Translations under genes and position numbers: made by a program
Notes under the pieces: generated by a model
Databases searched by the model: none
Told to the model about the DNA's origin: nothing
Seen by the model: only the letters and a program-made list of their open reading frames with translations
Part shown: in pieces, positions 53,138 to 63,876 of the stretch
How the letters are laid out: each line of letters starts with the position of its first letter
Position numbering within the stretch: position 1 is the stretch's first letter
Source of the DNA: Zhengitettix transpicula
Taxonomy: Eukaryota > Arthropoda > Insecta > Orthoptera > Tetrigidae
DNA: 64,000 bases
Assembly (NCBI GenBank): GCA_037074705.1
Contig: JAYJMR010000029.1
Location: 124,001-188,000 of the forward strand
Reading direction: 5' to 3'

Positions 53138-53584
53138 ATGATGTGGCTAAAAAGCTCGGAATGTTCGTTTCAAATGTAATTTTGAATAAAATAAAGTATG
53201 TTTTTTTTAGATATCTCTACAGTTTTGCGATGTAATGCGTAATTATGACGATACTCTAAGCCTAGAGGTTACAAATAGCAGAATCGCAATGTATATGCAG
53301 AATCTGTACTTTATTAGCGAGATATCAGTTAGATATGTTAACAGTGTACAAGATATCAATATATATATAATCACATAAATTTACGCAGAACAATACGCTA
53401 AATAATTTTGTTATTGATCAGTAAGAAGTTCAAAAGTATTAAAAGTTTTCACAATAAATTCGTTTTAATGAAATGGAAATGCGTAAATTTTTTATGAAAT
53501 CAGAAGTCTAATACGAATAAAAGTTTCGAAATATTTCTCTTTTTCAGGATTAGAAGTAGAGCCATTTTCTTAAAAATTATTTGT
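53138..53584 (+). repeat. Reference B2 monomer (447 bp)
   Basis: This is a clean B2 copy. Markers: tttagatatctctacag, ctaagcctagagg, gcagaatcgcaatg, actttattagcg, atcagttag, an (AT)n tract before aatcacat, tacgcagaacaatacgc, gatcagtaagaag, caaaagtattaaaag, ttaatgaaatgg, gtctaatacgaat, ctctttttcaggattag, and the tail aaattatttgt. Compared with the A1 just upstream I count about 58 differences. Only four fall in the first 118 positions, and the densest part is about positions 280-365. Confidence 0.9.
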
Positions 53585-54479
53585 ATGATGTGGCTAAAAA
53601 GCTCGGAATGTTCGTTTCAATTGTAATTTTGAATAAAATAAAGTATGTTTTTTTTATATATCTCTTCTGTTTTGCGATGTAATGCGTAATTATGACGATA
53701 CTTCAAGAAAAGAGGTTACAAATTAGCCGAATCACAATTTATATGCAGACTCTGTACTGTATTATCGAGATATCTGTTAGATATTTTAACAGTGTACAAG
53801 ATATCGATATATTTTGAATCACATAAATTTACACGGAACAATACGGTAAATATTTTTGTTATTCATCAGTTAGACGTTGAAAATTATTTTAAATTGTCTC
53901 AAAAAAATCGTCCTAATGTAGCGAAACTGTTTAAATTTGTTATGAAATCAGAATTCTGATACGTATAAAACTTTTCGAAATATTTTTCTTTATCGAAAAT
54001 AGAAGTAGAATCATTTTCTTAAAAAGTAATCGTATGATGTGGCTAAAAAGCTCGGAATGTTCGTTTCAAATGTAATTTTGAATAAAATAAAGTATGTTTT
54101 TTTTAGATATCTCTACAGTTTTGCGATGTAATGCGTAATTATGACGATACTCTAAGCCTAGAGGTTACAAATAGCAGAATCGCAATGTATATGCAGAATC
54201 TGTACTTTATTAGCGAGATATCAGTTAGATATGTTAACAGTGTACAAGATATCAATATATATATAATCACATAAATTTACGCAGAACAATACGCTAAATA
54301 ATTTTGTTATTGATCAGTAAGAAGTTCAAAGTATTAAAAGTTTTCACAATAAATTCGTTTTAATGAAATGGAAATGCGTAAATTTTTTATGAAATCTGAA
54401 GTCTAATACGAATAAAAGTTTCGAAATATTTCTCTTTTTCAGGATTAGAAGTAGAGCCATTTTCTTAAAAATTATTTGT

Positions 54480-55820
54480 ATGATGTGGCTAAAAAGCTCG
54501 GAATGTTCGTTTCAATTGTAATTTTGAATAAAATAAAGTATGTTTTTTTTATATATCTCTTCTGTTTTGCGATGTAATGCGTAATTATGACTATACTCGA
54601 AGAATAGAGGTTACAAATAGCCGAATCACAATTTATATGCAGAATCTGTACTGTATTATCGAGATATCTGTTAGATATTTTAACAGTGTACAAGATATTG
54701 ATATATTTTGAATCACATAAATTTACACGGAACAATACGGTAAATATTTTTGTTATTCATCAGTTAGACGTTGAAAATTATTTTAAATTGTCTCAAAAAA
54801 ATCGTCCTAATGTAGCGAAACTGTTTAAATTTGTTATGAAATCAGAATTCTGATACGTATAAAACTTTTCGAAATAATTTTCTTTATCGGAAATAGAAGT
54901 AGAGCCATTTTCTTAAAAAGTAATCGTATGATGTGGCTAAAAAGTTCGGAATGTTCGTTTCAAATGTAATTTTGATTAAAATAAAGTATGTTTTTTTATA
55001 TATCTCTTCTGTTTTGCGATGTAATGCGTAATTATGACGATACTCCAAGAAAAGAGGTTACAAATAGCCGAATCACAATTTATATGCAGAAACTGTACTG
55101 TATTATCGAGATATCTGTTAGATATTTTAACAGTGTACAAGATATCGATATATTTTGAATCACATAAATTTACACGGAACAATACGGTAAATATTTTTGT
55201 TATTCATCAGTTAGACGTTGAAAATTATTTTAAATTGTCTCAAAAAAATCGTTCTAATGTAGCGAAACTGTTTAAATTTGTTATGAAATCAGAACTCTGA
55301 TACGTATAAAACTTTTCGAAATATTTTTCTTTATCGAAAATAGAAGTAGAATCATTTTCTTAAAAAGTAATCGTATGATGTGGCTAAAAAGCTCGGAATG
55401 TTCGTTTCAAATGTAATTTTGAATAAAATAAAGTATGTTTTTTTTAGATATCTCTACAGTTTTGCGATGTAATGCGTAATTATGACGATACTCTAAGCCT
55501 AGAGGTTACAAATAGCAGAATCGCAATGTATATGCAGAATCTGTACTTTATTAGCGAGATATCAGTTAGATATGTTAACAGTGTACAAGATATCAATATA
55601 TATATAATCACATAAATTTACGCAGAACAATACGCTAAATAATTTTGTTATTGATCAGTAAGAAGTTCAAAGTATTAAAAGTTTTCACAATAAATTCGTT
55701 TTAATGAAATGGAAATGCGTAAATTTTTTATGAAATCTGAAGTCTAATACGAATAAAAGTTTCGAAATATTTCTCTTTTTCAGGATTAGAAGTAGAGCCA
55801 TTTTCTTAAAAATTATTTGT
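54480..55820 (+). repeat. 3-monomer HOR (A1-A3-B2s), copy 1 (1,341 bp)
   Basis: Monomer starts: 54480 A1 (gactatactcg), 54928 A3 (aagttcgg, agaaactgtac, gaactctg), 55375 B2s (gaaatctgaag). The A3 has two local oddities, ttttgattaaaat and a T run one base short, making it 447 bp. Confidence 0.94.
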
Positions 55821-57162
55821 ATGATGTGGCTAAAAAGCTCGGAATGTTCGTTTCAATTGTAATTTTGAATAAAATAAAGTATGTTTTTTTTATATATCTC
55901 TTCTGTTTTGCGATGTAATGCGTAATTATGACTATACTCGAAGAATAGAGGTTACAAATAGCCGAATCACAATTTATATGCAGAATCTGTACTGTATTAT
56001 CGAGATATCTGTTAGATATTTTAACAGTGTACAAGATATTGATATATTTTGAATCACATAAATTTACACGGAACAATACGGTAAATATTTTTGTTATTCA
56101 TCAGTTAGACGTTGAAAATTATTTTAAATTGTCTCAAAAAAATCGTCCTAATGTAGCGAAACTGTTTAAATTTGTTATGAAATCAGAATTCTGATACGTA
56201 TAAAACTTTTCGAAATAATTTTCTTTATCGGAAATAGAAGTAGAGCCATTTTCTTAAAATGTAATCGTATGATGTGGCTAAAAAGTTCGGAATGTTCGTT
56301 TCAAATGTAATTTTGAATAAAATAAAGTATGTTTTTTTTATATATCTCTTCTGTTTTGCGATGTAATGCGTAATTATGACGATACTCCAAGAAAAGAGGT
56401 TACAAATAGCCGAATCACAATTTATATGCAGAAACTGTACTGTATTATCGAGATATCTGTTAGATATTTTAACAGTGTACAAGATATCGATATATTTTGA
56501 ATCACATAAATTTACACGGAACAATACGGTAAATATTTTTGTTATTCATCAGTTAGACGTTGAAAATTATTTTAAATTGTCTCAAAAAAATCGTCCTAAT
56601 GTAGCGAAACTGTTTAAATTTGTTATGAAATCAGAACTCTGATACGTATAAAACTTTTCGAAATATTTTTCTTTATCGAAAATAGAAGTAGAATCATTTT
56701 CTTAAAAAGTAATCGTATGATGTGGCTAAAAAGCTCGGAATGTTCGTTTCAAATGTAATTTTGAATAAAATAAAGTATGTTTTTTTTAGATATCTCTACA
56801 GTTTTGCGATGTAATGCGTAATTATGACGATACTCTAAGCCTAGAGGTTACAAATAGCAGAATCGCAATGTATATGCAGAATCTGTACTTTATTAGCGAG
56901 ATATCAGTTAGATATGTTAACAGTGTACAAGATATCAATATATATATAATCACATAAATTTACGCAGAACAATACGCTAAATAATTTTGTTATTGATCAG
57001 TAAGAAGTTCAAAGTATTAAAAGTTTTCACAATAAATTCGTTTTAATGAAATGGAAATGCGTAAATTTTTTATGAAATCAGAAGTCTAATACGAATAAAA
57101 GTTTCGAAATATTTCTCTTTTTCAGGATTAGAAGTAGAGCCATTTTCTTAAAAATTATTTGT
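55821..57162 (+). repeat. 3-monomer HOR (A1-A3-B2s), copy 2 (1,342 bp)
   Basis: Monomer starts: 55821 A1 (gactatactcg), 56269 A3 (aagttcgg, agaaactgtac), 56717 B2s. The private A3 alleles aagttcgg and agaaactgtac are shared with copies 1 and 3 and separate this trimer family from the one at 51,348. The B2s has gaaatcagaag, not gaaatctgaag. Confidence 0.94.
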
Positions 57163-59399
57163 ATGATGTGGCTAAAAAGCTCGGAATGTTCGTTTTAATT
57201 GTAATTTTGAATAAAATAAAGTATGTTTTTTTTATATATCTCTTCTGTTTTGCGATGTAATGCGTAATTATGACTATACTCGAAGAATAGAGGTTACAAA
57301 TAGCCGAATCACAATTTATATGCAGAATCTGTACTGTATTATCGAGATATCTGTTAGATATTTTAACAGTGTACAAGATATTGATATATTTTGAATCACA
57401 TAAATTTACACGGAACAATACGGTAAATATTTTTGTTATTCATCAGTTAGACGTTGAAAATTATTTTAAATTGTCTCAAAAAAATCGTCCTAATGTAGCG
57501 AAACTGTTTAAATTTGTTATGAAATCAGAATTCTGATACGTATAAAACTTTTCGAAATAATTTTCTTTATCGGAAATAGAAGTAGAGCCATTTTCTTAAA
57601 AAGTAATCGTATGATGTGGCTAAAAAGTTCGGAATGTTCGTTTCAAATGTAATTTTGAATAAAATAAAGTATGTTTTTTTTATATATCTCTTCTGTTTTG
57701 CGATGTAATGCGTAATTATGACGATACTCCAAGAAAAGAGGTTACAAATAGCCGAATCACAATTTATATGCAGAAACTGTACTGTATTATCGAGATATCT
57801 GTTAGATATTTTAACAGTGTACAAGATATCGATATATTTTGAATCACATAAATTTACACGGAACAATACGGTAAATATTTTTGTTATTCATCAGTTAGAC
57901 GTTGAAAATTATTTTAAATTGTCTCAAAAAAATCGTCCTAATGTAGCGAAACTGTTTAAATTTGTTATGAAATCAGAACTCTGATACGTATAAAACTTTT
58001 CGAAATATTTTTCTTTATCGAAAATAGAAGTAGAATCATTTTCTTAAAAAGTAATCGTATGATGTGGCTAAAAAGCTCGGAATGTTCGTTTCAAATGTAA
58101 TTTTGAATAAAATAAAGTATGTTTTTTTTAGATATCTCTACAGTTTTGCGATGTAATGCGTAATTATGACGATACTCTAAGCCTAGAGGTTACAAATAGC
58201 AGAATCGCAATGTATATGCAGAATCTGTACTTTATTAGCGAGATATCAGTTAGATATGTTAACAGTGTACAAGATATCAATATATATATAATCACATAAA
58301 TTTACGCAGAACAATACGCTAAATAATTTTGTTATTGATCAGTAAGAAGTTCAAAGTATTAAAAGTTTTCACAATAAATTCGTTTTAATGAAATGGAAAT
58401 GCGTAAATTTTTTATGAAATCAGAAGTCTAATACGAATAAAAGTTTCGAAATATTTCTCTTTTTCAGGATTAGAAGTAGAGCCATTTTCTTAAAAATTAT
58501 TTGTATGATGTGGCTAAAAAGCTCGGAATGTTCGTTTCAATTGTAATTTTGAATAAAATAAAGTATGTTTTTTTTATATATCTCTTCTGTTTTGCGATAT
58601 AATGCGTAATTATGACGATACTCCAAGAAAAGAGGTTACAAATTAGCCGAATCACAATTTATATGCAGAATCTGTACTGTATTATCGAGATATCTGTTAG
58701 ATATTTTAACAGTGTACAAGATATCGATATATTTTGAATCACATAAATTTACACGGAACAATACGGTAAATATTTTTGTTATTCATCAGTTAGACGTTGA
58801 AAATTATTTTAAATTGTCTCAAAAAAATCGTCCTAATGTAGCGAAACTGTTTAAATTTGTTATGAAATCAGAATTCTGATACGTATAAAACTTTTCGAAA
58901 TATTTTTCTTTATCGAAAATAGAAGTAGAATCATTTTCTTAAAAAGTAATCGTATGATGTGGCTAAAAAGCTCGGAATGTTCGTTTCAAATGTAATTTTG
59001 AATAAAATAAAGTATGTTTTTTTTAGATATCTCTACAGTTTTGCGATGTAATGCGTAATTATGACGATACTCTAAGCCTAGAGGTTACAAATAGCAGAAT
59101 CGCAATGTATATGCAGAATCTGTACTTTATTAGCGAGATATCAGTTAGATATGTTAACAGTGTACAAGATATCAATATATATATAATCACATAAATTTAC
59201 GCAGAACAATACGCTAAATAATTTTGTTATTGATCAGTAAGAAGTTCAAAGTATTAAAAGTTTTCACAATAAATTCGTTTTAATGAAATGGAAATGCGTA
59301 AATTTTTTATGAAATCAAAAGTCTAATACGAATAAAAGTTTCGAAATATTTCTCTTTTTCAGGATTAGAAGTAGAGCCATTTTCTTAAAAATTATTTGT
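57163..59399 (+). repeat. Trimer copy 3 plus A2-B2s dimer: 5-mer (2,237 bp)
   Basis: Monomer starts: 57163 A1 (gactatactcg; cgttttaattg), 57611 A3 (aagttcgg, agaaactgtac), 58059 B2s, 58505 A2 (gcgatataatg), 58954 B2s (gaaatcaaaag). The first three repeat the 1,342-bp trimer. The added dimer makes a 2,237-bp unit with the same spacing as the next two units, so 5-mers here arose from trimer plus dimer. Confidence 0.92.
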
Positions 59400-61636
59400 A
59401 TGATGTGGCTAAAAAGCTTGGAATGTTCGTTTCAATTGTAATTTTGAATAAAATAAAGTATGTTTTTTTTATATATCTCTTCTGTTTTGCGATGTAATGC
59501 GTAATTATGACTATACTCCAAGAATAGAGGTTACAAATAGCCGAATCACATTTTATATGCAGAATCTGTACTGTATTATCGAGATATCTGTTAGATATTT
59601 TAACAGTGTACAAGATATTGATATATTTTGAATCACATATATTTACACGGAACAATACGGTAAATATTTTTGTTATTCATCAGTTAGACGTTGAAAATTA
59701 TTTTAAATTGTCTCAAAAAAATCGTCCTAATGTAGCGAAACTGTTTAAATTTGTTATGAAATCAGAATTCTGATACGTATAAAACTTTTCGAAATAATTT
59801 TCTTTATCGGAAATAGAAGTAGAGCCATTTTCATAAAAAGTAATCGTATGATGTGGCTAAAAAGCTCGGAATGTTCGTTTCAAATGTAATTTTGAATAAA
59901 ATAAAGTATATTTTTTTTTATATATCTCTTCTGTTTTGCGATGTAATGCGTAATTATGACGATACTCCAAGAAAAGAGGTTACAAATAGCCGAATCACAA
60001 TTTATATGCAGAATCTGTACTGTATTATCGAGATATCTGTTAGATATTTTAACAGTGTACAAGATATCGATATATTTTGAATCACATAAATTTACACGGA
60101 ACAATACGGTAAATATTTTTGTTATTCATGAGTTAGACGTTGAAAATTATTTTAAATTGTCTCAAAAAAATCGTCCTAATGTAGCGAAACTGTTTAAATT
60201 TGTTATGAAATCAGAACTCTGATACGTATAAAACTTTTCGAAATATTTTTCTTTATCGAAAATAGAAGTAGAATCATTTTCTTAAAAAGTAATCGTATGA
60301 TGTGGCTAAAAAGCTCGGAATGTTGGTTTCAAATGTAATTTTGAATAAAATAAAGTATGTTTTTTTTAGATATCTCTACAGTTTTGCGATGTAATGCGTA
60401 ATTATGACGATACTCTAAGCCTAGAGGTTACAAATAGCAGAATCGCAATGTATATGCAGAATCTGTACTTTATTAGCGAGATATCAGTTAGATATGTTAA
60501 CAGTGTACAAGATATCAATATATATATAATCACATAAATTTACGCAGAACAATACGCTAAATAATTTTGTTATTGATCAGTAAGAAGTTCAAAGTATTAA
60601 AAGTTTTCACAATAAATTCGTTTTAATGAAATGGAAATGCGTAAATTTTTTATGAAATCAGAAGTCTAATACGAATAAAAGTTTCGAAATATTTCTCTTT
60701 TTCAGGATTAGAAGTAGAGCCATTTTCTTAAAAATTATTTGTATGTTGTGGCTAAAAAGCTCGGAATGTTCGTTTCAATTGTAATTTTGAATAAAATAAA
60801 GTATGTTTTTTTTATATATCTCTTCTGTTTTGCGATGTAATGCGTAATTATGACGATACTCCAAGAATAGAGGTTACAAATAGCCGAATCACAATTTATA
60901 TGCAGAATCTGTACTGTATTATCGAGATATCTGTTAGATATTTTAACAGTGTACAAGATATCGATATATTTTGAATCACATAAATTTACACGGAACAATA
61001 CGGTAAATATTTTTGTTATTCATCAGTTAGACGTTGAAAATTATTTTAAATTGTCTCAAAAAAATCGTCCTAATGTAGCGAAACTGTTTAAATTTGTTAT
61101 GAAATCAGAATTCTGATACGTATAAAACTTTTCGAAATATTTTTCTTTATCGAAAATAGAAGTAGAATCATTTTCTTAAAAAGTAATCGTATGATGTGGC
61201 TAAAAAGCTCGGAATGTTCGTTTCAAATGTAATTTTGAATAAAATAAAGTATGTTTTTTTTAGATATCTCTACAGTTTTGCGATGTAATGCGTAATTATG
61301 ACGATACTCTAAGCCTAGAGGTTACAAATAGCAGAATCGCAATGTATATGCAGAATCTGTACTTTATTAGCGAGATATCAGTTAGATATGTTAACAGTGT
61401 ACAAGATATCAATATATATATAATCACATAAATTTACGCAGAACAATACGCTAAATAATTTTGTTATTGATCAGTAAGAAGTTCAAAGTATTAAAAGTTT
61501 TCACAATAAATTCGTTTTAATGAAATGGAAATGCGTAAATTTTTTATGAAATCAAAAGTCTAATACGAATAAAAGTTTCGAAATATTTCTCTTTTTCAGG
61601 ATTAGAAGTAGAGCCATTTTCTTAAAAATTATTTGT
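59400..61636 (+). repeat. 5-monomer HOR (A1-A3-B2s-A1/A2-B2s), copy 1 (2,237 bp)
   Basis: Monomer starts: 59400 A1 (aagcttgg, cacattttat, cacatatattt), 59848 A3 (aagtatattttt, attcatgag), 60297 B2s (ttggtttcaaatg), 60743 A1/A2 chimera (atgttgtgg), 61191 B2s (gaaatcaaaag). All the private alleles of the first three monomers recur exactly 2,237 bp later. The last B2s matches the one at 58,954, placing this unit between its two neighbours in descent. Confidence 0.94.
60743..61190 (+). repeat. Chimeric monomer, A1 head on A2 tail
   Basis: The left part is A1, with the rare atgttgtgg start seen also at 62,980, then agaatagagg and caaatagcc. The right part has gatatcgat, gaattctg and the tatcgaaaatag/gtagaatc tail of the A2 at 58,505, which occupies the equivalent position in the preceding 5-mer. 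The switch lies between about 60,892 and 60,960. Confidence 0.8.
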
Positions 61637-62979
61637 ATGATGTGGCTAAAAAGCTTGGAATGTTCGTTTCAATTGTAATTTTGAATAAAATAAAGTATGT
61701 TTTTTTTATATATCTCTTCTGTTTTGCGATGTAATGCGTAATTATGACTATACTCCAAGAATAGAGGTTACAAATAGCCGAATCACATTTTATATGCAGA
61801 ATCTGTACTGTATTATCGAGATATCTGTTAGATATTTTAACAGTGTACAAGATATTGATATATTTTGAATCACATATATTTACACGGAACAATACGGTAA
61901 ATATTTTTGTTATTCATCAGTTAGACGTTGAAAATTATTTTAAATTGTCTCAAAAAAATCGTCCTAATGTAGCGAAACTGTTTAAATTTGTTATGAAATC
62001 AGAATTCTGATACGTATAAAACTTTTCGAAATAATTTTCTTTATCGGAAATAGAAGTAGAGCCATTTTCATAAAAAGTAATCGTATGATGTGGCTAAAAA
62101 GCTCGGAATGTTCGTTTCAAATGTAATTTTGAATAAAATAAAGTATATTTTTTTTTATATATCTCTTCTGTTTTGCGATGTAATGCGTAATTATGACGAT
62201 ACTCCAAGAAAAGAGGTTACAAATAGCCGAATCACAATTTATATGCAGAATCTGTACTGTATTATCGAGATATCTGTTAGATATTTTAACAGTGTACAAG
62301 ATATCGATATATTTTGAATCACATAAATTTACACGGAACAATACGGTAAATATTTTTGTTATTCATGAGTTAGACGTTGAAAATTATTTTAAATTGTCTC
62401 AAAAAAATCGTCCTAATGTAGCGAAACTGTTTAAATTTGTTATGAAATCAGAACTCTGATACGTATAAAACTTTTCGAAATATTTTTCTTTATCGAAAAT
62501 AGAAGTAGAATCATTTTCTTAAAAAGTAATCGTATGATGTGGCTAAAAAGCTCGGAATGTTGGTTTCAAATGTAATTTTGAATAAAATAAAGTATGTTTT
62601 TTTTAGATATCTCTACAGTTTTGCGATGTAATGCGTAATTATGACGATACTCTAAGCCTAGAGGTTACAAATAGCAGAATCGCAATGTATATGCAGAATC
62701 TGTACTTTATTAGCGAGATATCAGTTAGATATGTTAACAGTGTACAAGATATCAATATATATATAATCACATAAATTTACGCAGAACAATACGCTAAATA
62801 ATTTTGTTATTGATCAGTAAGAAGTTCAAAGTATTAAAAGTTTTCACAATAAATTCGTTTTAATGAAATGGAAATGCGTAAATTTTTTATGAAATCAGAA
62901 GTCTAATACGAATAAAAGTTTCGAAATATTTCTCTTTTTCAGGATTAGAAGTAGAGCAATTTTCTTAAAAATTATTTGT
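61637..62979 (+). repeat. 5-monomer HOR, copy 2, first three monomers (1,343 bp)
   Basis: Monomer starts: 61637 A1, 62085 A3, 62534 B2s. They match 59400, 59848 and 60297 by eye, including aagcttgg, cacattttat, ttttcataaaaag, attcatgag and ttggtttcaaatg. The B2s ends with gagcaatttt, a private change. The copy then gives way to an intact A1 at 62,980. Confidence 0.94.
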
Positions 62980-63427
62980 ATGTTGTGGCTAAAAAGCTCG
63001 GAATGTTCGTTTCAATTGTAATTTTGAATAAAATAAAGTATGTTTTTTTTATATATCTCTTCTGTTTTGCGATGTAATGCGTAATTATGACGATACTCCA
63101 AGAATAGAGGTTACAAATAGCCGAATCACAATTTATATGCAGAATCTGTACTGTATTATCGAGATATCTGTTAGATATTTTAACAGTGTACAAGATATTG
63201 ATATATTTTGAATCACATAAATTTACACGGAACAATACGGTAAATATTTTTGTTATTCATCAGTTAGACGTTGAAAATTATTTTAAATTGTCTCAAAAAA
63301 ATCGTCCTAATGTAGCGAAACTGTTTAAATTTGTTATGAAATCAGAATTCTGATACGTATAAAACTTTTCGAAATAATTTTCTTTATCGGAAATAGAAGT
63401 AGAGCCATTTTCTTAAAAAGTAATCGT

Positions 63428-63876
63428 ATGATGTGGCTAAAAAGCTCGGAATGTTCGTTTCAAATGTAATTTTGAATAAAATAAAGTATGTTTTTTTTTA
63501 TATATCTCTTCTGTTTTGCGATGTAATGCGTAATTATGACGATACTCCAAGAAAAGAGGTTACAAATAGCCGAATCACAATTTATATGCAGAATCTGTAC
63601 TGTATTATCGAGATATCTGTTAGATATTTTAACAGTGTACAAGATATCGATATATTTTGAATCACATAAATTTACACGGAACAATACGGTAAATATTTTT
63701 GTTATTCATCAGTTAGACGTTGAAAATTATTTTAAATTGTCTCAAAAAAATCGTCCTAATGTAGCGAAACTGTTTAAATTTGTTATGAAATCAGAACTCT
63801 GATACGTATAAAACTTTTCGAAATATTTTTCTTTATCGAAAATAGAAGTAGAATCATTTTCTTAAAAAGTATTCGT
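63428..63876 (+). repeat. Reference A3 monomer (449 bp)
   Basis: This is a clean A3 copy: T9 run, ccaagaaaagagg, caaatagccg without the extra T, gatatcgat, gaactctg, and the tail tatcgaaaatagaag with gtagaatc. I counted 67 G and 54 C in 449 bases (27% G+C) and 17 CpG dinucleotides, about twice the number expected from those counts. A3 is restricted to the part of the window from 40,618 onward. Confidence 0.9.
63644..63653. other. 10-bp palindrome ATATCGATAT, an A2/A3 marker
   Basis: This perfect dyad lies next to phased AGATAT motifs at 63,611, 63,622 and 63,642. Most A1 monomers carry atattgatat and B monomers atatcaatat, which break it. It serves as a diagnostic site in locating chimera switch points. 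Confidence 0.7.

Larger units (their letters stand above)
51348..54479 (+). repeat. 7-monomer unit A1-A3-B2s-A1-B2-A2-B2s (3,132 bp)
   Basis: Monomer starts: 51348 A1 (gactatactcg), 51796 A3, 52244 B2s (aagcccgg), 52690 A1, 53138 B2, 53585 A2 (acttcaag, cagactctg), 54034 B2s (gaaatctgaag). It is a trimer (51348-52689) followed by two A-B dimers. The next A1 with gactatactcg begins at 54,480, exactly where a new unit starts. The gaaatctgaag allele immediately before each gactatactcg A1 is a useful linkage marker. Confidence 0.9.

Noticed and set aside
53143..53153. RNA polymerase III A-box-like tggctaaaaag followed by a T run
   Set aside because: The A-box consensus fits, but no B box (GGTTCRANNC) lies downstream; gaggttacaaat is the nearest and mismatches at key positions. 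No tRNA or SINE fold is apparent.
53166..53178. CENP-B box-like core ttcgtttcaaatg
   Set aside because: It matches the TTCG....A part of the CENP-B box, but the required CGGG at the other end is absent in every monomer I read. With an AT-rich 448-bp unit a half match is expected by chance.
53350..53371. (AT)n tract in B monomers as an independent microsatellite or origin
   Set aside because: It is a short (about 10-12 bp) AT run inside each B monomer whose length differs by one repeat between subtypes. It explains 448 against 450 bp lengths and shows no further structure such as an ARS-like element.
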